Source: a bacterium
GTDB lineage: Bacteria; Zixibacteria; MSB-5A5; GN15; FEB-12
Direction: 5' to 3'
Assembly: GCA_020444475.1 (NCBI GenBank)
Contig: JAHLKV010000003.1
Coordinates: 434,001 to 498,000 of the forward strand
DNA: 64,000 nt
Shown here one piece after another: positions 8,525-17,000 of this stretch (position 1 is its first letter; every line of letters begins with the position of its first letter). The notes beneath the pieces are model-generated. The model did not search any database. It worked only from the letters and a program-made list of their open reading frames with translations, and was not told the DNA's origin. A program made the position numbers and the translations under genes.

Positions 8525-9742
8525 TTACTTGGTCTCCAGCGGCGCCTGCGGGCCACCGTACAGACCAATATGAGACACCGTACCATCGGTGTTGAAAATC
8601 GACGTGTCCCCGGCATGCAGCACCGGCGAACCGTCCTTGATCCTGAAGTCATCCGGTCCAACAAACATCGGATCAGCCGAAAGATTCCCGTTCAGACCCG
8701 TCTGATCGTAAATCTCCTCGTAGTTAGCCGATGCGTTGTCCCAGACGATATTATTCGTAAACCGCCATTTCGCCCAGTCACCGTTATTCCACACCCCGAC
8801 ACACGGGCAAACCCAGGACTCCTTCCAGCCATTGCCGACAATGATATTGTTGACAATCCTTCCCCTGCTCTCCGGAGACCACGGTGCAACACCGCAGTTG
8901 CCGTTATGATACACGACATTGTTCACGAAATCGGCCTGCGATGATCCCGTCGCAATCAACCCCCAACCGATACAGTCACGAACGACATTGTTCCGCGCGA
9001 CCAGCAGCGAATTTCCAAACGCCCCGATCCCCTTCCAGTAGCCTCGAATCTCATTGCGAAACGCCACACAGGTGGCATCCCACGTCACGCCGATCCCGGC
9101 GCCCCGACCATCAGCGATCACACAGTCGGTGATATGAGCTGTCGCCCCTCGATAAAGCGCCACCCCATCCCACGAATTGTTCATGATCGTGCAGGCCCGA
9201 AGCGTGATATCCGCTCCCTCGCGACCCGCCACCCCGGCAATGCCGACAACTATCGACGTATCCCGGTTGTCGTTGTCGACCAGATCGCAATCCTGTATCA
9301 ACACCTCCGAACCACGCACCACCAAAGCAGCATCCGTTGCCGCGCCATCAGCACCGCGAACGCCACCCGTAATCGTCAGGTTCGCAATCACCGTACCACG
9401 TGAATTCTCGATATACAACCCATAGCCGGCGTTGGTCACCAGACGAGTCTCGCTGCGATCCGCACCGATCAACACCAGCGCCTTGTCACGGATCACAAAC
9501 CCGACCGTCGCCGTCACTTCCGTCCGCGCCTCGTCACAATTGCCGCACAAGGGCTCGGTAAACGCCGATGGTTCAGCTTCGAACGTTTTGGCGCCGAGCA
9601 CCAGCGTGTCACCGTCGGATGCAAAATCTATCACCGACTGAAGATCGGAGCCGCGCTCCACCTCGAGCGTCGCTGACAACGACATGCCCGAGATCAGAGA
9701 CAGCAACGCCAGAGCAATCACGGCTGCACAGTAGCTTTTCAT
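8525..9742 (-). CDS. Secreted right-handed beta-helix repeat protein
   Basis: A 405-residue exported protein: signal peptide with hydrophobic core AAVIALALLSLISGM and SLSA cleavage region, then a parallel beta-helix built of ~22-residue coils rich in N-N-V/I and G-x-G turns (for example RNNVVRDC, VNNVVYHNG, VNNIIVGNG, TNNIVWDN), as in NosD/PbH1-type surface and carbohydrate-active proteins. It begins like other extracellular beta-helix proteins (ERGSDLQSVIDFASDGDTL, the usual IQ-A-I-D-A-A-x-x-GD entry motif). No catalytic motif is evident; it could be a polysaccharide lyase-like or adhesive surface protein. No clear ribosome binding site precedes the ATG. Confidence 0.8.
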   Translation of the reverse strand: MKSYCAAVIALALLSLISGMSLSATLEVERGSDLQSVIDFASDGDTLVLGAKTFEAEPSAFTEPLCGNCDEARTEVTATVGFVIRDKALVLIGADRSETRLVTNAGYGLYIENSRGTVIANLTITGGVRGADGAATDAALVVRGSEVLIQDCDLVDNDNRDTSIVVGIAGVAGREGADITLRACTIMNNSWDGVALYRGATAHITDCVIADGRGAGIGVTWDATCVAFRNEIRGYWKGIGAFGNSLLVARNNVVRDCIGWGLIATGSSQADFVNNVVYHNGNCGVAPWSPESRGRIVNNIIVGNGWKESWVCPCVGVWNNGDWAKWRFTNNIVWDNASANYEEIYDQTGLNGNLSADPMFVGPDDFRIKDGSPVLHAGDTSIFNTDGTVSHIGLYGGPQAPLETK

Positions 9743-9830
9743 ACAATAATGGTAGGGTTACCGAACGGTCGATGCAAGCGTAAATCGCCGCCGCAGACCG
9801 GGCGGCTCTGAAGTTGCGTGTGACGCGAGG

Positions 9831-10709
9831 CTATCGCTCGCGCCACACCCTCGGTCTATAGAAACCGCTGAACGGCCGGCCGGCGCCGAGCTGTTCTATC
9901 CGCTCACGGCCGACCCAGGGGCGCTCGCGGGAATCACCAAACAGCGGTATATGGAAATCGCATTTGTCGGGACAACCGGTGCCGACGGTGTACAAATAGT
10001 CACCGTCGCCATTCACGATAGCCGTCAGGACGACATAAACAACCCCACTTTGACGGCTGCTGTCGCGAGCGATAAACAAATCCCCCGGCATCGGCGGTTC
10101 GTCGTCGTCCAGTTCCACACAGTTGTCGGCCAGCGTCTGATAATCCGTCCACCGGGCGCACAGGTCCACGAACGCATCAATTTCTCGACTCGTGCTGTCA
10201 CGCTTCTCAGCCGGAAGAAACTTCATTGACCGTCCTCGATTCGTCACGGCCTTGTTGTTCAGGAAACGGTCCCAGGTCACCGTATCCCCCTCGATCGGCC
10301 ACCACTCGAATGACTTCAGGTGACCCGATGCCACCCCGTACTCAACGAGCAACTGCACCGGGATCGCATAGTCGAAAAACCTGCTCGTCCGCCACGGCAA
10401 ATGCACGGATCGCGAGATCGAGTCAGCTTCGAACATGACACCGTTGATCTTCGCCGCCGGTCGCTGACTATGCCACAGCGGCAGGTACGATACCCAATAC
10501 TGATACGGTGACAAAGCACTCGAGTCGATACGCGAGTACCCCGCAGGAATGGTGAACTCGCTCTCCACCGTATAAACCTTCCCCCGAAACTCCACATAAG
10601 GATAATGTGCAAGGTAGTAGTCGATATCCCCCTCCGACCGGACATCGGCCAGGACCGATCCCGATGCAACGACACAGGAAACCAGAAAGAGAATGACCAG
10701 TTTCTTCAC
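9831..10709 (-). CDS. Secreted DUF4846-like protein
   Basis: A 292-residue exported protein. I place the start at the GTG at 10709, 10 bases after GGAGG, because the product then begins directly with a signal peptide (VKKLVILFLVSCVVASGSVLA); a longer reading lacks a signal. The body has DUF4846-like hallmarks: an early PAGY segment, a FVDLCARW...LADNC block, PGDLFIA, and a late GTGCPDKCDFHIPL. The family is uncharacterised and usually extracytoplasmic. The GTG overlaps the stop of the upstream AhpD-like gene by 4 bases (GTGA), so the two are coupled. The family call is from pattern memory and moderately sure. Confidence 0.6.
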   Translation of the reverse strand: MKKLVILFLVSCVVASGSVLADVRSEGDIDYYLAHYPYVEFRGKVYTVESEFTIPAGYSRIDSSALSPYQYWVSYLPLWHSQRPAAKINGVMFEADSISRSVHLPWRTSRFFDYAIPVQLLVEYGVASGHLKSFEWWPIEGDTVTWDRFLNNKAVTNRGRSMKFLPAEKRDSTSREIDAFVDLCARWTDYQTLADNCVELDDDEPPMPGDLFIARDSSRQSGVVYVVLTAIVNGDGDYLYTVGTGCPDKCDFHIPLFGDSRERPWVGRERIEQLGAGRPFSGFYRPRVWRER

Positions 10710-11047
10710 GAAGACATCTCCTCCCACAGTTGATAGGCACGACGGATATGTGGTATCGTTATCGATCCCCCCACCACCAGTCCTATGGACATCACTTCGT
10801 TGAACACCTCGTCCGATACTCCCACTTCTCTCGCCTGAATCGTATGATAGGCGATACAATCGTCACAGCGAAGGACCAGCGATGCTACCAGTCCGAGCAG
10901 CTCTTTCGTTCGAACATCCAGCGCCCCCTCCCGATAAACCGCCGTGTCCAGCGCAAAGAAACGCTTGATATCGAGACTTTCCTTTTTCAGAATGATCTCG
11001 TTCAGGCGCTCTCGCTCGGCCTTAAATCGTTGTACCCGATCCGACAT
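10706..11047 (-). CDS. AhpD-like / carboxymuconolactone decarboxylase family protein
   Basis: A 113-residue all-helical protein of the CMD/AhpD fold. The redox-type motif RCDDCIAYH contains the Cys-x-x-Cys pair and following His used by AhpD-type alkylhydroperoxidases. Start taken at the ATG 11047 (GGGAGAAT 8 bases upstream); a GTG one codon earlier is possible. A TATATT box lies 25 bases upstream. It is translationally coupled to the exported DUF4846-like gene. Probable role is peroxide or disulfide reduction; substrate unknown. Confidence 0.8.
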   Translation of the reverse strand: MSDRVQRFKAERERLNEIILKKESLDIKRFFALDTAVYREGALDVRTKELLGLVASLVLRCDDCIAYHTIQAREVGVSDEVFNEVMSIGLVVGGSITIPHIRRAYQLWEEMSS

Positions 11048-11071
11048 CACATTCTCCCTATTTTTTTGCCC

Positions 11072-11077
11072 AATATA
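11072..11077 (-). promoter_or_regulatory. TATATT box upstream of the AhpD-like gene
   Basis: AT-rich hexamer in GC-rich surroundings, 25 bases before the ATG at 11047; one of several similar boxes next to starts in this window. Candidate -10 element. Confidence 0.35.
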
Positions 11078-11162
11078 GACTTAAGGCCGGACAGCAACAA
11101 CCAAAAAGCCCTGGCCCTCAATCTGATACGGAAATTTCTCGGGTGGGAATGAAAACAGCTGC

Positions 11163-11801
11163 CTAGAACCGGCGCGACCGAAGCAGCGCCCGCTCCAGCT
11201 TCGTCTGCTCCTGGCGTTCGAACGGGATGTCCAGCGATGCAAACAGCTTCTGCAGCGAAGGAATCACGACCTCCATCCGCTCCGGCTGATCGAGCTCCAT
11301 CTCCAGCTCGTAATCAACCGTGCCGTCGGCGTACTCGGTACGGTCCAGCTCCAGCACGTAGGTGTAGTCGCCGATCTTGTAGTTCTTGAGCTGACGTGTA
11401 TTGCTGAACTGCACCTGCCGCGACAACGCCAGCCCGGGCCAGTTCTTTCGAACAAACCGCACCGGCTCGGCATCGAGCGACAGAATATCACTCTCGAGAT
11501 TGATAATCGACATCGCCTCTCCCCGACCAATCACCACCTCGACCTCTTCCCGCATCACCGCCAGTTCGTGCTCCTCGGAGTCGGTCCCCTTCAGCGTAAC
11601 CAACCCGCGGTCATCTTCGGCCCGTACGCGAATCACCCAACCCGCTTCATACAGCGTGTTATCCTCGCTGTCGAAAAAGCAGTTGATCTGATGCAACTCC
11701 CGATCCGGACTGCCGAGAAATCCCAACAGCTTGAGATACTCCGTGAATGACTCAAGACGAAGCTTGATCTCTATCTCGAGGTTTTGACTTTGTGCATTCA
11801 T
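11163..11801 (-). CDS. CYTH domain protein (class IV adenylate cyclase / triphosphatase-like)
   Basis: A 212-residue CYTH protein. The N-terminal EIEIKLRL supplies the ExExK signature, and alternating charged residues typical of the triphosphate tunnel follow (RVRAED, VTLKG, YVLELDRTEYADG, YELEMELDQP). CYTH enzymes bind triphosphates, acting as adenylate cyclases, thiamine- or inorganic triphosphatases; which applies here cannot be told. Start at ATG 11801 (GGAG just upstream); a longer reading runs into the upstream terminator and is rejected. It has its own promoter region because rng ends in a strong terminator 36 bases upstream. Confidence 0.85.
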   Translation of the reverse strand: MNAQSQNLEIEIKLRLESFTEYLKLLGFLGSPDRELHQINCFFDSEDNTLYEAGWVIRVRAEDDRGLVTLKGTDSEEHELAVMREEVEVVIGRGEAMSIINLESDILSLDAEPVRFVRKNWPGLALSRQVQFSNTRQLKNYKIGDYTYVLELDRTEYADGTVDYELEMELDQPERMEVVIPSLQKLFASLDIPFERQEQTKLERALLRSRRF

Positions 11802-11809
11802 GGTACTCC

Positions 11810-11815
11810 AATATA
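11810..11815 (-). promoter_or_regulatory. TATATT box upstream of the CYTH gene
   Basis: TATATT 8 bases before the ATG and between the rng terminator and the CYTH start, so a promoter must lie in this short gap. If it is the -10 element the transcript would be nearly leaderless. Confidence 0.35.
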
Positions 11816-11836
11816 CGGCGAACTCGAGCCAAGTGC

Positions 11837-11870
11837 AAAAAAAAGGCGCCCGCACAACGCGAACGCCTTT
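11837..11870 (-). terminator. Terminator of the yajC-def-fmt-rng operon
   Basis: Minus-strand 12-bp stem (AAAGGCGTTCGC / GCGGGCGCCTTT with two T-G pairs), loop GTTGT, then T-run. Located 18 bases past the rng stop. Confidence 0.9.
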
Positions 11871-11888
11871 CACAAACATCATCGATAC

Positions 11889-13427
11889 TCACACCGCGTA
11901 CACTTCGGTCAACTCCTTGTTGTCCTCGGCGTTGAATATCCGAAACTCCTGCTGCGGCAGCGTCGTATCGCGGACCAGATTGATCCGGAACCGGTGCATC
12001 TTCATCAACCGCTCAACCCGGTTCGTCCCGTTTCCGGTCAACGTCCCCGCCAGCGGCGGACTCACCACCAGATTGAACTGGCTGTACTTCCGATCGGCCC
12101 GCGCTCGCACGAACCACCGCTCAATCTTGGTCGCCAGGTTTTCCCGCGCCATGATTCGACCTACCCCGTCACAGCACGGACACGGCTCGCTGAGCACCTG
12201 CATGTGCGAAGGGCGTACCCGCTCGCGCGTCATCTCGATCAAGCCGAAATCGGTCACCGGATTGATCCCCCGCTTGGCCCGATCCGCCGCAAAACACTTC
12301 TGAAACTCCTCATAGAGCTTCCGACGATTGTCGCGGCTGTACATGTCAATGAAATCACACACGATCAGGCCGCCGATATCACGAAGCCGAATCTGTCGGG
12401 CAATCTCCCGAGCCGCCGCGAGGTTCGTCTCCAGAATCGTCCGCTCCTGGTCCCGTGAACCGACAAACCGACCGGTGTTGACATCGATTGTCACCATCGC
12501 CTCGGTTTGATCGATTATCAGATACGCGCCTTTCTTGATCCACACCTTCCGCTGCAACATCTTGTCTATCTCGGGCTCGAGATCAAACACATCAAACAGC
12601 GGCAGGTCTCCCTTGTACAACTCCACCCGGTCCTTCAAATGCGGCGCCACCTGACGGGCATAACTTACGATTTTCTTGTAGTCGGCCCGATTGTCGACCA
12701 CCAGACGACTGACATCGTCGGTGAACACGTCGCGAATCATCGAAATCACCATCTCGGCTTCTTTGTGTATCAAAGCCGGGGCTGTCGACGTATCCGCCTT
12801 GCGCTTGAGCTTGCTCCATAACTTGAGCAGGCGCTTGATATCAGCCCGGAATTCCTTTTCGTCATGACCGACCGCTTCGGTGCGAAGAATCAGCCCGAAC
12901 CCTTCGGGGCGAATCGGACCCACGATCTTTTTCAACCGCTTCTTCTCGTTCCAGTCGGACACACGTTTGGAAATCCGAATATGATCATCATCCGGAACCA
13001 GCACCACATACCGACCTGGTATCGAAATCTCGGTCGAGATGCGCGGTCCCTTCGTCGAGATCGGCTCCTTGATAATCTGTACCAGGATTTCCTGGTTGTT
13101 TTTCAGAACCGTCTCGATGCCGGCGCGACGCGTCTTACGCACGATCTCCGCCGGCGCTTCCTCTTCCTCAATATCCTCCGAGTCATAGCGGCGGCCATAG
13201 TCCTTGCCGATATCCGACGAGTGCAAATAAGCCGCTTTCTCCATCCCGATATCTACAAACGCGGCCTGCATGCCCGGCAGTACCGTCTTGATCTTCCCCT
13301 TGTAGATATCGCCGACCATCCGGTCCGACTCCGCCTTCTCGGCCTGGAGCTCCACCAGCAGGTCATCTTCGAGGATCGCTAATCGGGTCTCGTACTCGGT
13401 GGTATTGATGACAATTTCTTTTTTCAC
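11889..13427 (-). CDS. rng: Ribonuclease G/E family endoribonuclease
   Basis: A 512-residue RNase E/G-type enzyme for rRNA maturation and mRNA decay, without the long C-terminal scaffold of RNase E. It has an N-terminal S1 domain (GDIYKGKIKTVLPGMQAAFVD), the catalytic domain with Asp315 (TIDVNTG) and Asp358 (VCDFIDM), spaced 43 residues as in E. coli D303/D346, and a Zn-link-like CPCCDG. The start is taken at GTG 13427 (VKKEIVIN), the usual family start; the TTG four codons earlier overlaps the fmt stop and has no room for a ribosome binding site. Last gene of the yajC-def-fmt-rng operon. Confidence 0.95.
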   Translation of the reverse strand: MKKEIVINTTEYETRLAILEDDLLVELQAEKAESDRMVGDIYKGKIKTVLPGMQAAFVDIGMEKAAYLHSSDIGKDYGRRYDSEDIEEEEAPAEIVRKTRRAGIETVLKNNQEILVQIIKEPISTKGPRISTEISIPGRYVVLVPDDDHIRISKRVSDWNEKKRLKKIVGPIRPEGFGLILRTEAVGHDEKEFRADIKRLLKLWSKLKRKADTSTAPALIHKEAEMVISMIRDVFTDDVSRLVVDNRADYKKIVSYARQVAPHLKDRVELYKGDLPLFDVFDLEPEIDKMLQRKVWIKKGAYLIIDQTEAMVTIDVNTGRFVGSRDQERTILETNLAAAREIARQIRLRDIGGLIVCDFIDMYSRDNRRKLYEEFQKCFAADRAKRGINPVTDFGLIEMTRERVRPSHMQVLSEPCPCCDGVGRIMARENLATKIERWFVRARADRKYSQFNLVVSPPLAGTLTGNGTNRVERLMKMHRFRINLVRDTTLPQQEFRIFNAEDNKELTEVYAV

Positions 13428-13435
13428 TGACCCAT

Positions 13436-14383
13436 TCAATCCTTCATAACAGGTTGTCCAAACAGCTCGCCCGCCTCGGGGCGAAAGCCGTTGATAAACG
13501 ATGGGCCGTCCATTGACTTCTTTCCTTCCGGGACTATCCGAACGACTTCGATCGCCGACTGCGCGCAGGCAATCAACAGCCGCTTCCGATCGGCCAGCGT
13601 CGAACCGGGCCGGGTCCCCGTCGGCGCCACGACATCGGCAATCTCACACGCCAATATCCTGACCGTCTTCCCGCGAAAGGTACTCCAGGCTCCCGGCTTG
13701 CTGGACAGCCCGCGGATGAAATTCCGCACATTAGTCGCCGGGAAACCAAAATCGATAAATCCGTCCTGCGGTGTCAGCTTCGGCGCACCACAGGCCAGAC
13801 TGTCATCCTGCGCGACCGGCGCGGCCTCGCCGCTTTCGATCAGCGCCAGTGTCTTCAACAGGAACGGCCCCGCCATCTCCGACATCCGTGCATACAAGCT
13901 GTCGAACGTATCGGAGTCGAGAATCTCGGTCCGCTCCTGCGCGATCACGTCACCGGTGTCCACATCCCGCTTCAAAAGGAAACTGGACAAACCGGTTTCG
14001 GTCTCGCCGTTGATGAGCGCCCAGTTGATAGGCGCCGCTCCCCGATACTTCGGCAACAGTGAACCGTGGATGTTCACCGAACCGAGACGGGGAAGAGAAA
14101 ACAAAGACTCGGGTAAAATCCGAAAGGCGATCACCACGAAGAGATCCGGGTGCAACTCGGCCAGCGCCTCGTGCAACGCACGTGACTTCAGCGTGTTCGG
14201 GGTAAACACCGGTACCCCTAAACGCTCGGCCTCGATTTTCACCGGGGTAGAGAGAATCCTGCGACCACGCCCGGCCGGTTTGTCCCGACCGGTCACCACG
14301 CCGACCAGGTCGTGATGGCTCTGCGCAAGGTCCAACAGCGGGCGCCGGGCAAATTCCGGCGTGCCCATATATACCACTCTCAT
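13436..14383 (-). CDS. fmt: Methionyl-tRNA formyltransferase
   Basis: A 315-residue enzyme that formylates initiator Met-tRNA using 10-formyl-tetrahydrofolate. Present are the N-terminal MGTPEFA loop, the catalytic NIHGSLLPKYRGAAPINWA segment (Asn, His, SLLP signature), the Asp of DVDTGDVI and an OB-like C-terminal domain. Lies between def and rng on the same strand; def-fmt pairing is widespread because both act on formylated nascent proteins. Confidence 0.97.
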   Translation of the reverse strand: MRVVYMGTPEFARRPLLDLAQSHHDLVGVVTGRDKPAGRGRRILSTPVKIEAERLGVPVFTPNTLKSRALHEALAELHPDLFVVIAFRILPESLFSLPRLGSVNIHGSLLPKYRGAAPINWALINGETETGLSSFLLKRDVDTGDVIAQERTEILDSDTFDSLYARMSEMAGPFLLKTLALIESGEAAPVAQDDSLACGAPKLTPQDGFIDFGFPATNVRNFIRGLSSKPGAWSTFRGKTVRILACEIADVVAPTGTRPGSTLADRKRLLIACAQSAIEVVRIVPEGKKSMDGPSFINGFRPEAGELFGQPVMKD

Positions 14384-14456
14384 GATGTGTGAGTGACCGA
14401 ACCGACGAAGATATCGTGCGTCCGACGACGCCGGTTGCGCGAAGAAGCAGCCCCGA

Positions 14457-14966
14457 TCAGGATGCTGCAGCCAGTTTTTTCAGGCGTCCCTTGAGAAGCG
14501 TTCGAGCTATCGAGGATATGTGATCGATAAATAAGGTGCCTTCGAGATGGTCGTACTCGTGCAATATCGCACGGGCCGCCATGCCATCGGCTTCCATTTC
14601 AAACGGTTTGCCGTCCAGATTGAGGGCGCGGATCTTGACGCGGGCAGGACGGACGATCTTCTGGTAAATCCCCGGGAAGGATAAACAACCTTCCTCCAGT
14701 TCGACTTCGTCTTCCGATTTCCAGACTATCTCCGGATTGATGAAGACGTGCAGCTCGGCCGTGAGATCGATGGCCGACAAATCTACGATAAAAACGCGTT
14801 TCGAGACGCCTACCTGGGGTGCAGCCAGACCAAGTCCGTGTGCCTTTTTTAGCGTGTCTACCATCGTAGACACCAAATCTTTCACCGCCTGATCGACTTG
14901 TTCGACCGGCTCGGCAACTTCCCGTAACACCGGGTCACCGTAAATGACGATATCGTGCGCGGCCAC
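14457..14966 (-). CDS. def: Peptide deformylase
   Basis: A 169-residue metalloenzyme removing the formyl group from nascent proteins. The three motifs are clear: GLGLAAPQVG, EEGCLSFPG (Cys metal ligand) and HEYDHLEG (two His ligands and catalytic Glu). Starts with GTG (14966) 9 bases after AGGAG. Second gene of yajC-def-fmt-rng. Confidence 0.97.
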   Translation of the reverse strand: MAAHDIVIYGDPVLREVAEPVEQVDQAVKDLVSTMVDTLKKAHGLGLAAPQVGVSKRVFIVDLSAIDLTAELHVFINPEIVWKSEDEVELEEGCLSFPGIYQKIVRPARVKIRALNLDGKPFEMEADGMAARAILHEYDHLEGTLFIDHISSIARTLLKGRLKKLAAAS

Positions 14967-14989
14967 GGCTACTGACTCCTGCCCTGAGG

Positions 14990-15307
14990 CTAGTTCTCCA
15001 CCTTACCGGCTATCGACGACTTCAAGAACTCCATCTTGGTGTCATCGCCGAGTTTCAGCACCACCCGCCCCCGATCCTCATCTATCGCGAAAATCGTGGC
15101 AAACATGCCGCCGGAGGTCACTACTCTGTCACCTTTCTTCAAGTCCGAGAGAAGTCTCTCGTGCTCTTTCTGTTTTTTGCGCTGCGGCCGGATCAAAAGG
15201 AGGTACATGATGGCGAATATCAACGCCATCCAGACCAGCATAAATACGCCGCTTCCGCCCCCCTGATCGGCTCCGCCGGCCATCAGCAAAATCGGGTTCA
15301 AATCCAA
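14990..15307 (-). CDS. yajC: Preprotein translocase subunit YajC
   Basis: A 105-residue SecDF-associated inner-membrane protein: one N-terminal transmembrane helix (VFMLVWMALIFAIMYLLLI) followed by the family hallmark RPQRKKQKEHE and a small basic/beta domain with GDRVVTSGG. Start is TTG at 15307, 5 bases after AGGAG; the ATG at 15283 has no ribosome binding site. No secD, secF or tgt gene is adjacent, unlike the usual arrangement. First gene of the operon running to rng. Confidence 0.92.
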   Translation of the reverse strand: MDLNPILLMAGGADQGGGSGVFMLVWMALIFAIMYLLLIRPQRKKQKEHERLLSDLKKGDRVVTSGGMFATIFAIDEDRGRVVLKLGDDTKMEFLKSSIAGKVEN

Positions 15308-15490
15308 ATCTTCTCCTGTAACTCTATCGGTTTTTCAGTTCAAAAACTGAACATGTTCCAAACCAATCTACAAAATAACCGTCAACTATCTGTTTGCCAA
15401 GAGATTAATCTCTGCCGGTGAAACACCGACCGATCCCCCGACGTTCCCACCTTGCCGAGGGGTGTAAGCCGATGGCTGACGCAGGTTCCC

Positions 15491-15568
15491 GTGCGCCACG
15501 ATGCCCGGCATATCCCACCCGCCGTTCGTCCCGGCCACGGTGGGGACTTCACTCCGGGTGGGGCACAG
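15491..15568 (+). repeat. Family-B repeat, single diverged copy
   Basis: Shares GTGCGCCACGATGCC, ATCCCACCCGCCGTTCGTCC and CACTCCGGGTGGGGCACAG with the tandem array at 17001-17365. The central hairpin arms differ (GTCCC/GGGAC instead of GTCCGC/GCGGAC) but still pair. Confidence 0.75.
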
Positions 15569-15875
15569 TTTTGTAAGGGGGTGCATCTCGGGTACGCAGT
15601 CGTTTGTGTGACCCGGCGTGGAAATGTTATGTTCTTTTCTTACAGCGCATGACGCTTTGGTGCTAATCTGAAACGCCAGGAAGCGAAGACACGTTTTTCG
15701 CTGTACAAGCATGATTGCGTGTGAGTTACGGCGAAATGGGTTCGTTTTGTCGTTTTTCAATATCAAAAACTTCTCTCTTTCCCTTGTTGCGGCTTTCGGC
15801 CGCACGTATGTCTTCACAAAAGGTGTCAGAGGCGTGATCAGGGGCGAGTTGGTAGGGAAAGTGGGGGCGATCCCG

Positions 15876-15896
15876 CCCCACGCGGGACGCGTGGGG
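15876..15896. repeat. Perfect GC-rich hairpin
   Basis: CCCCACGCG, loop GGA, CGCGTGGGG: nine perfect pairs with no T-run on either strand, so not a standard terminator; probably an extragenic palindrome. Confidence 0.7.
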
Positions 15897-15916
15897 TACG
15901 GGCCGGCGTGAGCTGT

Positions 15917-16138
15917 CGGATGTAATCCGCTTTCAGCGGATAAGCATCCGACAGAACAACCCATGTGAGGTCAGCGTACCGTGACTGAAGTCACGGCCAC
16001 GAAATCCGGATGTAATCCGCTTTCAGCGGATAAGCATCCGACAGAACAACCCATGTGAAGTCAGCGTACCGTGACTGAAGTCACGGCCACGAAATCCGGA
16101 TGTAATCCGGCTTCGGCGGATAAGCATCCGACAGAACG
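15917..16138 (+). repeat. Family-A 90-bp tandem repeat, about 2.5 copies
   Basis: Units start at 15917, 16007 and 16097 (period 90). Each has a two-tier hairpin: outer stem CGGATG/CATCCG, asymmetric internal loop TA/AAG and inner stem ATCCGCT/AGCGGAT. Then comes a spacer and a second hairpin CCGTGACT/AGTCACGG. The first two units are almost identical (one visible change in the spacer); the third is cut after its first hairpin and varies in the inner stem. Confidence 0.9.
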
Positions 16139-16167
16139 TTTTCGCAGAGTTTTCAGCACGTGAGGAA

Positions 16168-16185
16168 CCCACAGCAAGCTGTGGG
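16168..16185. repeat. Hairpin CCCACAG/CTGTGGG
   Basis: Seven perfect pairs with loop CAAG, followed by GGGCTACC. The layout (stem, CAAG-like loop, GGGCTAC) recurs in the direct repeats at 16890-16943. Confidence 0.6.
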
Positions 16186-16347
16186 CTACCGTGGCCTTTC
16201 TTCTTGACCTGTTCGGTCAACGGCTCTACTTTTCGGATGTCATCTTCGATGGCTCTTCAACTTACGATCAATCAACCGACATCCAATTGATTCCGGAAAT
16301 TGCATAGACAGCGAATCGTGTAGTTCACCCTCGTACAGGAGGTTTGT

Positions 16348-16626
16348 ATGAAAGGCATGATATGCGCGGCGGTCGCGCTGCTGCTGGTTCTTCTTGTCGC
16401 CGCATCCTGCGAACGGACAACTCCCGAGCCGACCGAAGAGGTCTTTCCGACTATGGCGACAATCCCTGCCGAATTCGGCGAACTCGAAGCCGTGACCACC
16501 ACCGAGACCTACCCCCGCTGGGCCCAGCTCTGGTTCCAGGACTCTCTGGGAACCGTCCGGATGGTGCGGGTGCAGTTTGTCGACGGCAAGATTCACGAAA
16601 ACGTTAAAACCTTCAACCGGCAGTAG
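16348..16626 (+). CDS. Small lipoprotein
   Basis: A 92-residue protein with signal peptide MKGMICAAVALLLVLLV and lipobox VAASC, then a short Thr/Glu/Pro-rich spacer and a compact domain ending in VQFVDGKIHENVK. AGGAGG lies 7 bases before the ATG. It is followed after 22 bases by a small two-helix membrane protein, probably in one transcript. The gene pair is isolated between two repeat arrays. No family recognised. Confidence 0.7.
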   Translation: MKGMICAAVALLLVLLVAASCERTTPEPTEEVFPTMATIPAEFGELEAVTTTETYPRWAQLWFQDSLGTVRMVRVQFVDGKIHENVKTFNRQ

Positions 16627-16648
16627 ACCGGACGAGGAGACACACGGT

Positions 16649-16876
16649 ATGAATACCTTGACCAGTATTACCAGCCGCGTCCTGTTTACGGTGGCTTTTG
16701 TGGTGCTCATCGTGGGCGTGGTTGATTGGATTATCCGACTGTTCGGCTGGACGTTCAGTTGGGTTCCGTACGAGCCGGGGCGGATGCTGACGTTCTCGGC
16801 GGCTTTGATGATTTTTGTCGCCGTGATGCTGCTTCGGCAGATTCGAGACAGTTTGAAGGGCGGGTCGAAGAGCTGA
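16649..16876 (+). CDS. Small two-helix membrane protein
   Basis: A 75-residue protein with two predicted transmembrane helices (VLFTVAFVVLIVGVVDWII and LTFSAALMIFVAVMLL) separated by a short loop and a basic tail RQIRDSLKGGSKS. Start ATG 16649 follows GAGGAG; a longer reading overlaps the upstream lipoprotein and is rejected. Function unknown; pairing with the upstream lipoprotein suggests a joint envelope role. Confidence 0.65.
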   Translation: MNTLTSITSRVLFTVAFVVLIVGVVDWIIRLFGWTFSWVPYEPGRMLTFSAALMIFVAVMLLRQIRDSLKGGSKS

Positions 16877-16889
16877 GTCCCGGACCCGG

Positions 16890-16943
16890 GCTGCAAGCAG
16901 CCTCGGGCTACTCGTTTAGCTGCAAGCAGGCTCGGGCTACTCG
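16890..16943 (+). repeat. 25-bp direct repeat, two copies
   Basis: Copies at 16890-16914 and 16919-16943 read GCTGCAAGCAG then C/G, then CTCGGGCTACTCG; each contains the small palindrome CTGCAAGCAG. Confidence 0.85.
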
Positions 16944-17000
16944 GGGTGGGTGTTTGTTAGTGCCGGGGTGTTCGCGTGTTCCGGTGCGTGGCGTACGTCG

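Larger units (their letters stand above)
15308..16347. other. Gene-free, repeat-rich intergenic region (left part of the repeat hot spot)
   Basis: About 1 kb without a credible gene between yajC and a small lipoprotein gene. It holds a family-B repeat (15491-15568), a perfect GC-rich hairpin (15876-15896), 2.5 tandem copies of a 90-bp family-A repeat (15917-16138) and a further hairpin (16168-16185). Reading frames here have atypical composition and run through the repeats. Promoters for the divergent yajC operon and the small lipoprotein gene must lie at its ends. Confidence 0.75.

Noticed and set aside
15711-15911. A 66-codon plus-strand small open frame in the repeat region
   Set aside because: No ribosome binding site, runs into the GC-rich hairpin at 15876, and no conserved features.
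15386-15964. A 192-codon minus-strand open frame across the repeat region
   Set aside because: It runs through family-A and family-B repeat sequence, has Thr/Pro/Arg-rich random-looking composition and no ribosome binding site.
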